A stretch of DNA of 5,047 nucleotides from G020354645 sp050053515 (GTDB lineage: Bacteria; Desulfobacterota; Desulfobacteria; Desulfobacterales; G020354645). Below, piece by piece: positions 1 to 5,047 of this stretch; within the stretch, counting starts at the first letter, position 1; every line of letters starts with the position of its first letter. The stretch covers positions 1-5,047 of the forward strand of contig JASFTQ010000338.1 in NCBI GenBank assembly GCA_050053515.1, in the 5' to 3' direction. The notes beneath the pieces were generated by a model. The model made no database searches. It was not told where the DNA came from and saw nothing but the letters and a program-made list of their open reading frames with translations. A program made the position numbers and the translations under genes.

Positions 1-25
1 CCCTTGGAAGCGCAGGAGCGATCAG

Positions 26-56
26 CTTGTCGTGAAAAAAATACCCCGACCTCTCA
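26..56. repeat. Left copy of window-end inverted repeat
   Basis: This 31-nt stretch matches the reverse complement of 5014-5044 at 29 of 31 positions, differing at 39 and 52. Extending outward to 23, the match is 31 of 34 before the right copy meets the window edge. It lies just beyond the terminator of the leftward gene set. In the + frame starting at position 1 it reads ACREKNTPTSQ, against SCREKNTPTPQ for the other copy. The identity of the repeat is not recognised. It could be a dispersed intergenic repeat, the kind of sequence at which an assembly breaks, or the ends of two related short genes. Confidence 0.7.
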
Positions 57-66
57 AATAAAGCAG

Positions 67-129
67 AAAAAAGAAGGTCCGGCAGGGGGCAAATTTGGGT
101 CGACAAAAATTTGCCCCCTTCCCGGACTT
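67..129 (-). terminator. Intrinsic terminator after the TPR lipoprotein gene
   Basis: There is a very strong hairpin. A perfect 12-bp inner stem pairs 85-96 with 107-118 around a 10-nt loop (97-106). A 2x3 interior loop follows, then a 6-bp outer stem pairing 77-82 with 122-127. Read on the minus strand, the hairpin is followed at once by CTTCTTTTTT, the expected U tract (six T at 67-72). On the + strand no T run follows, so it acts on leftward transcripts only. It starts about 30 nt past the lipoprotein stop codon and so marks the end of the leftward transcription unit. Confidence 0.9.
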
Positions 130-156
130 CGTGCAATCGGAATATTATTTTGAGTG

Positions 157-912
157 TTACTCTAACTGCGCTTTTCTTTTTTGGGCTTCCTTTGCCAGCG
201 GTGTTTTGGGCGCCAGGTCAATGACTTTGTTGTAGGATTCCAGCGCTTTTCTGTGGTTGCCTGTGATCCGCTGAACTTCCGCCAGATAAAAATGGCCTCT
301 GGCGTGCCCGGGGATTTGCTCTACCGCGCTTCTCAAGGCGGCGTTGGCTTCTGAATATCGGCCCAGGGCTAAATAAGTACGGCCAAGCTCCACCAATGGC
401 TCGACATAGCGGGGTTCGACATCCAGGGCTTTGAGAAAATACTCTTCCGCCCGGGAATACGCCTTTTTCATATAGTAGGCCTTGCCAAGGTTATAATACG
501 CATAATGGGGGGTGGCATACAGCAGATCTTCGGAAACTTTTTTAAAGTAATTAATAGCTGCATCCCAGTCGCCTTTGTCATAATAGGCGGTGCCGAGATT
601 ATTAAAAGCCGGTGCGTAATTGGAATTTAATTTTATGGCTTTCTTAAAATGTTTGATGGCAAGATCCACTTTGCCCTTTTTGCGGTACACAATCCCCAGA
701 TCATTTTGCAGAATATGATCCTTGGGATACAGTTTTTCGGCCTTTAAAAGCTCCTTGAGGGCAGCCCTGTAATTTTCCTGCCGTAGATACGCTTCGCCGA
801 CCTTTCTTGCGGCTTCCCCTTTTTTCTTCTTTAACTCCCTGGTCTCGGCGCAGGCCGCCAAACTTAGCAGCAAAACCACAATTCCCACCCAAGCAAGTGG
901 TTTTCTCAGCAT
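157..912 (-). CDS. TPR-repeat lipoprotein, PilF/PilW-like
   Basis: A 251-residue protein predicted to be a lipoprotein made of six tetratricopeptide repeats. Residues 1-20 form a signal peptide (MLRKP, then a hydrophobic run) ending in the lipobox LAAC, with Cys21 as the lipidated residue. Ala at +2 gives no inner-membrane retention signal, so outer-membrane attachment is likely. TPR units lie at about 34-65, 66-99, 100-135, 136-169, 170-203 and 204-237, most with the usual LG..Y and A...Y/F pattern. The third and fourth repeats are joined by a LLYATPHYAYYNLG stretch, which resembles PilF/PilW proteins that support assembly of the type IV pilus secretin; this is a family resemblance, not proof. 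An upstream in-frame ATG (979-981) would bury the signal peptide behind 23 residues, so I chose 910-912, which has GAGG about 9 nt upstream. It is the last gene before the terminator. No pilus genes are visible nearby, so a general TPR scaffold role remains possible. Confidence 0.85.
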   Translation of the reverse strand: MLRKPLAWVGIVVLLLSLAACAETRELKKKKGEAARKVGEAYLRQENYRAALKELLKAEKLYPKDHILQNDLGIVYRKKGKVDLAIKHFKKAIKLNSNYAPAFNNLGTAYYDKGDWDAAINYFKKVSEDLLYATPHYAYYNLGKAYYMKKAYSRAEEYFLKALDVEPRYVEPLVELGRTYLALGRYSEANAALRSAVEQIPGHARGHFYLAEVQRITGNHRKALESYNKVIDLAPKTPLAKEAQKRKAQLE

Positions 913-985
913 ACCATTCACCCTCGATAAACTCTGTTGATTTGAATAAAATATTCTGCTCCCGCAAGCAGTCATCTGCATGGCT

Positions 986-1039
986 AAATCAAAAGAACTC
1001 GACCTCCCTGACGCTCGGGACTCAGACAGCTTTTGATTT
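986..1039. repeat. 54-nt palindromic stem-loop element
   Basis: A perfect 10-bp inverted repeat (AAATCAAAAG at 986-995, CTTTTGATTT at 1030-1039) encloses a 34-nt centre. The centre can itself form a small TCCC/GGGA stem in minus-strand reading (pairs 1005-1008 with 1017-1020). On the + strand the right arm runs into six T (1037-1042); on the minus strand the tail is only GATTTAGCC. It lies between the threonine synthase stop and the lipoprotein start. It could be a REP- or MITE-like dispersed palindrome, a weak terminator or attenuator within the leftward unit, or a terminator of antisense transcription. The sequence alone does not decide. Confidence 0.55.
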
Positions 1040-1127
1040 TTTACGCCCTGCTTCAGCAGCCGTCTCTATCCCAAAATGCTCAATGGCGCTCGCAAAAACC
1101 TTTCAAACCGTGTGCTGATTATTTAAC

Positions 1128-2648
1128 TTATTTACGGGACGCAACACTTGCTTGCGACAACTTTAAAATTTGGGCAACCTCCCGGGCCACACTTGCAACG
1201 AAGTGTTTTAAATCGTCCCCGGCTAAGGGTTTTCCGGGTGCCGGGAGCTTTGTTAAATCATCAGGCCGAATAAGCACAGGGGCATTGATATATTCCGGCT
1301 TGGGCCTGATTTCGTAATCTGGGGGGATCTGTTTTTCGAAATACATTTGCTGGAATCCCGAAAATTTGATCGCATGGGCGGTTGAATCAACCACGGCAAC
1401 GTCATGCTTTGCAATCAGGCCTTGTTTTTTAGCCGTTACCAGACCGGCCAAGGATTCCCCACCGTGGGTGCAAGCGATATGCCCGTTACGGTTTGCCACG
1501 AGTTCCCAGTCCATAATCTCCTGTTCGCTAACTTCCACAAAAAACACGCGTTGACGGCCCGCCATGCGGTTATAGAGGTCCACCAGATGAATCACTCTGG
1601 GCATGGAAACGGGATTTCCAATCATAGCAGCTTGGGCCACGCTCGGTTTTACGTTTATCGGTACAAAAGATCGTTTGGCTGCATGGGACGCCTTATAATA
1701 ACGATACACCGGATTGGCATGACGGGATTGCACGCCCAGGATTTTAGGTAATTCATTGATGATACCCGTTGCGTAAAACTTTAAAAATCCATTCAGAACC
1801 GCGGTGATATTGCCGGCATTGCCGATGGGCAACACAACGACTTTGTCGGTCAAATCAAATTCAAAATCCTGTGAAATTTCATAGGAATAGGATTCTTGCC
1901 CCAGAATCCGCCAGGCATTTTTGGAATTCAGCAAGGCCACGGGATAGTTTTCGGAAAGATGTTCGACAACCTTCATACAGTCATCAAAAACACCCGGGAT
2001 TTCGAAAACCGCGGCACCACTTCCCAGGGGCTGGGAAAGCTGCTGCGGCGTGACCTTTTTGTGAGGCAAAAGCACGGCCGACTTAACCCGGGGATTGAGG
2101 TACGCGGCGTACAGGGCCGCGGCAGCCGAAGTGTCGCCGGTTGATGCACATACCGCCAGAATATCGCCAACAAGGCCCTGTTGTACCAAATAATTGATAT
2201 AGCTTAAAGCGCTGGCCATACCCCGATCTTTAAAGGAAGCACTCGGGTTCTGGCCGTCGTTTTTAAAATAAAAACTTACGCCCGCCGCTTCCTGCAGCAC
2301 GGAATTTGCTTTGATAACGGGTGTGTGGCCCTCCCCCAGGTAGATGACAGCGTCCAAAGGGATAACCGGGCCGACGAATTCATGGTAGCGAAAAATGCCC
2401 TTTAACGCAGGTACTGCAAGCATCTTCCGGTGATCAAAGATCCGCTGCCAGAGCTTACCGGAAATTTGTTTCAAGCGGTTGAAGCGTCGATCGTAAATTA
2501 ACAGCACTTGGTTACAATCCGGGCAGGTATACAGCAAATTCTCGATGCCGGATTCCCGACCACAACCGAGGCAGCGATAGATCAGTTCCCCCGACGTCTC
2601 GGGTATGAGGTAGGGTTGAATATCTGCGGGGAAATGTTCAGGTTTCAC
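1128..2648 (-). CDS. thrC: Threonine synthase (PLP-dependent)
   Basis: A 506-residue enzyme of the fold-type II PLP family. It should convert O-phospho-L-homoserine to threonine, the last step of threonine biosynthesis, in the cytoplasm. Visible landmarks: a zinc ribbon with Cys26, Cys29, Cys42 and Cys45; the GEGHTP substrate loop (105-110); NPSASFKDRG, with Lys140 as the PLP Schiff-base lysine; the CASTGDTS loop (167-174); the glycine-rich PLP-phosphate loop PIGNAGN (274-280); and DSTAHAIKFSG (421-431), typical of the end of the core. About 75 residues follow that core and are less recognisable. The start is GTG and overlaps the serS stop as GTGA. No strong Shine-Dalgarno lies at normal distance, so translation probably depends on coupling to serS. 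The next Met (residue 76) would remove the zinc ribbon, so the GTG is preferred. A related ligand-specific enzyme such as cysteate synthase is possible but less likely. Confidence 0.9.
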   Translation of the reverse strand: MKPEHFPADIQPYLIPETSGELIYRCLGCGRESGIENLLYTCPDCNQVLLIYDRRFNRLKQISGKLWQRIFDHRKMLAVPALKGIFRYHEFVGPVIPLDAVIYLGEGHTPVIKANSVLQEAAGVSFYFKNDGQNPSASFKDRGMASALSYINYLVQQGLVGDILAVCASTGDTSAAAALYAAYLNPRVKSAVLLPHKKVTPQQLSQPLGSGAAVFEIPGVFDDCMKVVEHLSENYPVALLNSKNAWRILGQESYSYEISQDFEFDLTDKVVVLPIGNAGNITAVLNGFLKFYATGIINELPKILGVQSRHANPVYRYYKASHAAKRSFVPINVKPSVAQAAMIGNPVSMPRVIHLVDLYNRMAGRQRVFFVEVSEQEIMDWELVANRNGHIACTHGGESLAGLVTAKKQGLIAKHDVAVVDSTAHAIKFSGFQQMYFEKQIPPDYEIRPKPEYINAPVLIRPDDLTKLPAPGKPLAGDDLKHFVASVAREVAQILKLSQASVASRK

Positions 2649-3919
2649 TTTTTAATTATTTCCAAATTACCCATATAAGCTCTAAGGGCCTGCGGGATGA
2701 TCACGGATCCATCAGCCTGTTGATAATTTTCCAGGATCGCCGCAACGGTGCGCCCGATGGCAAGCCCTGAGCCGTTTAACGTGTGAACCAACTCGGTTCC
2801 CTTTCGTCCCTTGCGCTTGAAGCGAATGTTGGCACGCCTGGCTTGGAAGCTTTCAAAATTGCTGCAAGAGCTGATTTCACGGTAAACGCCCTGGGCCGGC
2901 ATCCAAACCTCGATATCGTAAGTCTTGGCGGCAGAAAAACCCAAATCACCGGTGCACAGGTTCACCACTTGATAGGGAAGGTTCAGTCGCTGCAATATTG
3001 ATTCGGCATTATCCAACAAGGTTTCCAGTTCGGCATAAGAGGTCTCAGGCCGTGTAAATTTGACCAGTTCGACCTTGTTGAATTGGTGCTGACGAATCAA
3101 TCCCCGGGTGTCTTTCCCGTAAGAACCGGCTTCCGAACGAAAACAGGGCGTATAGGCCGTATAGTAAATGGGCAGCGACGCTTCATCCAAAATCTCAGCT
3201 TGATGTATGTTTGTAACCGGAACCTCAGCTGTGGGCACCAGGAAATAATCCCACCCTTCAAGTTTAAACAGATCTTCTTCAAATTTCGGCAGCTGGCCGG
3301 TATGGGTCATGCTCTGGCGGTTAACGATAAAGGGGGGAAGTATTTCGATATAATTGTGTTCCCGGGTATGGACGTCGAGCATGAAATTAATCAGGGCCCT
3401 TTCTAACTTGGAGCCGGCATCGATATACAGTGGAAATCGGGCTCCCGTAATCTTGGCCGCCCTTTCGAAATCCAGTATCCCCAGCTCCTGGCCTATTTCC
3501 CAGTGAGGTTTCGGCTTAAAATCAAATGTGACCGGGTCCCCCATCCGTTTGAAAACCGGATTATCGTTGCTGTCCTTTCCAACCGGTACGGAAGAATGGG
3601 CAATGTTTGGTATCTCTAAAAGAAATTCATTCACTTTAGCTTCAACTTCCGTCAATTTGCCGTCAAGCTCCTTGATGCGTCCGGAAACCTGCCGCATTTC
3701 AGCGACAAGCGTTTCGGTATCTTGACCCTTCTTTTTCATGGTTGCAACCTGATCGGACACAATATTCCGGTGGTGCCTGAGATCTTCAATCTCTCGCAAA
3801 ACTGTTCTTCGTTCGGCATCGCATTTTTTAAAAAAATCAATGTCGACCGTAACACCTCGCTCGGAGAGTGACTGTTGAACGGCTGATAAATTCTCTCGGA
3901 CAAACTTGATTTCCAGCAT
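2645..3919 (-). CDS. serS: Seryl-tRNA synthetase
   Basis: A 424-residue class II aminoacyl-tRNA synthetase of normal bacterial length. It charges tRNA-Ser, and tRNA-Sec where present, with serine using ATP. Residues 1-105 form the N-terminal domain with the long antiparallel coiled-coil arm (about 30-100) that contacts the tRNA long variable arm. Motif 1 lies around 169-199. The TAE serine-binding motif is at 230-232. Motif 2 is around 259-284 (FRSEAG with Arg261 and Glu263). REISSCSNFESFQARR is at 347-362, and motif 3 is NGSGLAIGRT at 382-391 with Arg390. The C-terminus has ALRAYMG, close to the usual ending. All key residues are present. The ATG start gives the canonical MLEIKFVREN opening. 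It is the first gene of the leftward unit and its TGA overlaps the threonine synthase GTG. No clear ribosome binding site precedes the ATG. Confidence 0.97.
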   Translation of the reverse strand: MLEIKFVRENLSAVQQSLSERGVTVDIDFFKKCDAERRTVLREIEDLRHHRNIVSDQVATMKKKGQDTETLVAEMRQVSGRIKELDGKLTEVEAKVNEFLLEIPNIAHSSVPVGKDSNDNPVFKRMGDPVTFDFKPKPHWEIGQELGILDFERAAKITGARFPLYIDAGSKLERALINFMLDVHTREHNYIEILPPFIVNRQSMTHTGQLPKFEEDLFKLEGWDYFLVPTAEVPVTNIHQAEILDEASLPIYYTAYTPCFRSEAGSYGKDTRGLIRQHQFNKVELVKFTRPETSYAELETLLDNAESILQRLNLPYQVVNLCTGDLGFSAAKTYDIEVWMPAQGVYREISSCSNFESFQARRANIRFKRKGRKGTELVHTLNGSGLAIGRTVAAILENYQQADGSVIIPQALRAYMGNLEIIKK

Positions 3920-3931
3920 ATCAGTTCTTAT

Positions 3932-3937
3932 ATTATA
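3932..3937 (-). promoter_or_regulatory. Possible -10 box for serS
   Basis: Read on the minus strand this is a perfect TATAAT, but no good -35 box lies 16-18 nt upstream. If used, transcription would begin only about 6 nt before the serS ATG, giving a nearly leaderless message; that fits the missing Shine-Dalgarno. The region is AT-rich, so a chance match is a real possibility. Confidence 0.3.
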
Positions 3938-4022
3938 AAGTTATCAAGGGGGTTAAAGCCACTTGAGATGGACTCCTAAAGGTGATTATGACCTAGTGTC
4001 TCAGAGTGCAAAGAACTCTCTG

Positions 4023-4065
4023 AATAAATATCGTTTCGTCGGGTTGCTGTGACGAATGCTTTATT
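4023..4065. other. Two-tier stem-loop in the intergenic region
   Basis: AATAAA (4023-4028) pairs with TTTATT (4060-4065). After a 6x3 interior loop, TTCGTC (4035-4040) pairs with GACGAA (4051-4056) around a 10-nt loop. A smaller stem (TCAGAG 4001-4006 with CTCTGA 4018-4023) abuts it and shares its first base, so the two may be alternatives. On the + strand the structure ends in TTTATTTTC, giving a weak terminator look. Its role is unknown. Confidence 0.4.
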
Positions 4066-4169
4066 TTCAAAAAGAGATGGTGATGTCCGTATGAATTATA
4101 TACCCGTTTCTTAGGATTTCATGCGAATTCCTCAGCGATTAATCGACTCTCAGTTCATTACTATAAGAA

Positions 4170-4196
4170 TACCACCTTGCTGTTGTCATGGTGGTA
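4170..4196. other. 7-bp hairpin TACCACC/GGTGGTA
   Basis: A perfect 7-bp stem pairs 4170-4176 with 4190-4196 around a 13-nt loop, followed on the + strand by CTTTCATTT. It could be a weak terminator, part of an unrecognised small RNA, or a protein-binding inverted repeat. No known RNA family was recognised. Confidence 0.35.
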
Positions 4197-4342
4197 CTTT
4201 CATTTACTACAACGGGTGCAATGACGGTAATAAACTCTTGCCTTGTAAAACATCAATTTCGCCGACGAAACCAGCGGTGTCAGCCCCTCAATACAGCGAA
4301 CTTTTAACATGAGACTTTAATTTAGTCAATGATTATTGCAAG

Positions 4343-4372
4343 TTGACATTGCCCTATGAAAATTCATATACT
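4343..4372 (+). promoter_or_regulatory. Sigma70-type promoter of the cyclo-ligase gene
   Basis: A perfect -35 box TTGACA (4343-4348) and a -10 box TATACT (4367-4372) are separated by 18 nt. Transcription would start near 4379-4380, giving a leader of about 30 nt before the ATG at 4409. The downstream gene has a proper AGGAG ribosome binding site, which supports this as the working promoter. A GACT/AGTC dyad sits just upstream (about 4312-4326) but is too short to call an operator. Confidence 0.75.
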
Positions 4373-4396
4373 AGCAATTAAAAAATATCTTTAGGC

Positions 4397-4401
4397 AGGA
4401 G
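4397..4401 (+). promoter_or_regulatory. Ribosome binding site of the cyclo-ligase gene
   Basis: AGGAG lies 7 nt before the ATG at 4409 and decides that start. An out-of-frame ATG at 4402 is too close to it to be used. Confidence 0.8.
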
Positions 4402-4408
4402 ATGCGGT

Positions 4409-5008
4409 ATGGAGGAGATTCAAAAATCAAAAGATGAAATCCGAAATGATATTTCTAAATTGTGGAGCCATTTATCGGTTAGGGAAATCGAAGAAAAAAA
4501 TAATGAAATTGAAAACCGACTTTTTGAATTTGCTAATTTTCTGGAGGCTAAAATTGCCTTGCTTTACATCAACCACCCGGGTGAGGTTCGCACTGAAAAC
4601 ATACTAAAGCGTTGCTTTGCCTATAATAAAATACTCGTTCTACCGGATATCAATTCTAACGAAAATTCTAACGAGAAAACATTCAAATTATTTAAAATCG
4701 ATGACCTCGACACGGATTTGAAGCTCGGCCCCAATGGAATCATGGCACCCGATAGCAGCCGCTGCAAATCCGTCCCCCTCGAGTGCATAGATATCGCCAT
4801 TATCCCGGGCATTGCTTTTGATGAAAAGGGTGGAAGAATTGGATCCGGAGATGGATATTATGACCGGCTGATACCGAAGCTGCCAGTCACCACCAGAAAA
4901 GTGTCTCTTGCTTTAGACAGCCAAATCCTGCCGCAGGTGCCAACCGAAAGCCACGACAAATTTGTGGATATCATCATCACCGAAAAACGCATCATCTATA
5001 AAATCTGA
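4409..5008 (+). CDS. 5-formyltetrahydrofolate cyclo-ligase
   Basis: A 199-residue enzyme, the usual length for this family (MTHFS; YgfA/Fau in E. coli). It uses ATP to convert 5-formyl-THF to 5,10-methenyl-THF in the cytoplasm, returning stored folate to one-carbon metabolism. Visible landmarks: an N-terminal K...R pattern (Lys8, Arg12); a folate-side segment YINHPGEV (53-60); LGPNGIMAPD (106-115); the signature PGIAFDEKGGRIGSGDGYYDR region (133-153), with Asp148 where many relatives have Gly; and ESHDKFVD (180-187) near the end. The gene has its own promoter and ribosome binding site and is divergent from serS. The 5' half looks more AT-rich than the leftward genes. A 12-bp in-frame tandem duplication gives NSNENSNE at residues 82-89. 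No intrinsic terminator is visible in the 39 nt left after the stop. Confidence 0.95.
   Translation: MEEIQKSKDEIRNDISKLWSHLSVREIEEKNNEIENRLFEFANFLEAKIALLYINHPGEVRTENILKRCFAYNKILVLPDINSNENSNEKTFKLFKIDDLDTDLKLGPNGIMAPDSSRCKSVPLECIDIAIIPGIAFDEKGGRIGSGDGYYDRLIPKLPVTTRKVSLALDSQILPQVPTESHDKFVDIIITEKRIIYKI
4652..4675 (+). repeat. 12-bp tandem duplication inside the cyclo-ligase gene
   Basis: Two adjacent 12-nt units, 4652-4663 and 4664-4675, differ only at the last base (A or G). They are in frame and encode NSNE twice (residues 82-89), in a hydrophilic stretch before TFKLFKI that is probably a surface loop. This looks like replication slippage that the protein tolerates. Confidence 0.8.
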
Positions 5009-5013
5009 CTAAC

Positions 5014-5044
5014 TGAGGGGTCGGGGTATTCTTTTCACGACAAG
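5014..5044. repeat. Right copy of window-end inverted repeat
   Basis: This is the inverted partner of 26-56, with 29 of 31 positions identical and the match still continuing to the window edge (31 of 34 to 5047). It begins 5 nt after the cyclo-ligase stop codon. The copy may be cut off by the end of the window, so its full length is unknown. Confidence 0.7.
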
Positions 5045-5047
5045 ATG

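Larger units (their letters stand above)
3920..4408. other. Divergent intergenic region without a convincing gene
   Basis: This 489-nt AT-rich stretch separates the divergent serS and cyclo-ligase genes. It holds the cyclo-ligase promoter at its right end and a possible -10 box for serS at its left end. Several hairpins lie between: 4001-4006 with 4018-4023; a two-tier stem at 4023-4065; a 7-bp stem at 4170-4196; and a TTTCG-CCGA-CGAAA tetraloop hairpin at 4257-4270. CGATTAATCG at 4136-4145 is a perfect 10-nt palindrome. Only short open frames exist, and none has convincing coding character. A small RNA is possible but not shown. Confidence 0.6.

Noticed and set aside
979..981. Upstream in-frame ATG giving a 274-residue version of the TPR lipoprotein
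   Set aside because: It would place 23 residues before a textbook lipoprotein signal peptide, and the 910-912 ATG has its own GAGG site.
701..1317. Several medium ORFs opposite to or out of frame with the lipoprotein and threonine synthase genes
   Set aside because: They are shadows of well-supported genes, with no recognisable domain or start signal.
2783..3725. + strand ORFs inside serS
   Set aside because: They lie antisense to an intact, fully motif-supported serS and show no protein-like features.
3933..3962. Possible leader peptide before serS: GTG, nine sense codons and TAA on the minus strand, with TTTAGGAG upstream
   Set aside because: It contains no serine codons that could explain attenuation and shows no terminator/antiterminator pair; the pattern is short enough to arise by chance.
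4121..4312. A 63-codon + strand ORF in the divergent region, with AGGA shortly before the ATG
   Set aside because: Its composition is not protein-like (a CCC run, no recognisable motif), it runs across the 4170-4196 hairpin, and it has no downstream partner. It is most likely chance.
4000..4340. 6S RNA gene upstream of the cyclo-ligase, as in E. coli
   Set aside because: I could not find the long closing stem and central bubble expected of 6S RNA, only unrelated short hairpins.
23..5047. The whole window as a transposable unit bounded by terminal inverted repeats
   Set aside because: No transposase or integrase is present, the contents are housekeeping genes, and the repeats are imperfect without visible target duplications.

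Overview
The window looks like an ordinary chromosomal stretch from a Gram-negative bacterium. It is most likely a member of the Desulfobacterota (former Deltaproteobacteria, perhaps Desulfobacterales) and may be an assembled metagenomic contig. That placement is inference from the protein style, moderate base composition and gene mix; no marker for an exact lineage is present. The genes are a PilF/PilW-type TPR lipoprotein, threonine synthase with an N-terminal zinc ribbon, seryl-tRNA synthetase, and 5-formyltetrahydrofolate cyclo-ligase. No phage, transposase, CRISPR array, rRNA or tRNA gene was recognised.

Layout, left to right. Positions 1-156 hold one copy of a short repeat (26-56) and a strong intrinsic terminator for leftward transcription (about 67-129). 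A leftward gene set follows, listed here in transcription order: serS (3919 to 2645), threonine synthase (2648 to 1128, overlapping the serS stop by 4 bp as GTGA), a 215-nt gap with a palindromic stem-loop element (986-1039), then the TPR lipoprotein (912 to 157). The 489-nt divergent region 3920-4408 has no convincing gene. It holds several hairpins and a good sigma70-type promoter for the rightward cyclo-ligase gene (4409-5008). The window ends in a second, inverted copy of the repeat (5014-5044, probably running to the edge).

How the genes relate: serS and threonine synthase appear translationally coupled, so serine activation for translation and threonine biosynthesis are expressed from one message. 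The lipoprotein may be read from the same message or from its own promoter, and the terminator at the left end closes the unit. The cyclo-ligase returns 5-formyl-THF to the active one-carbon folate pool and is transcribed separately.

I do not see an exciting new system here. The items most worth a second look are the inverted repeat at the two outer ends, the palindromic element between threonine synthase and the lipoprotein gene, and the hairpin-rich divergent intergenic region.
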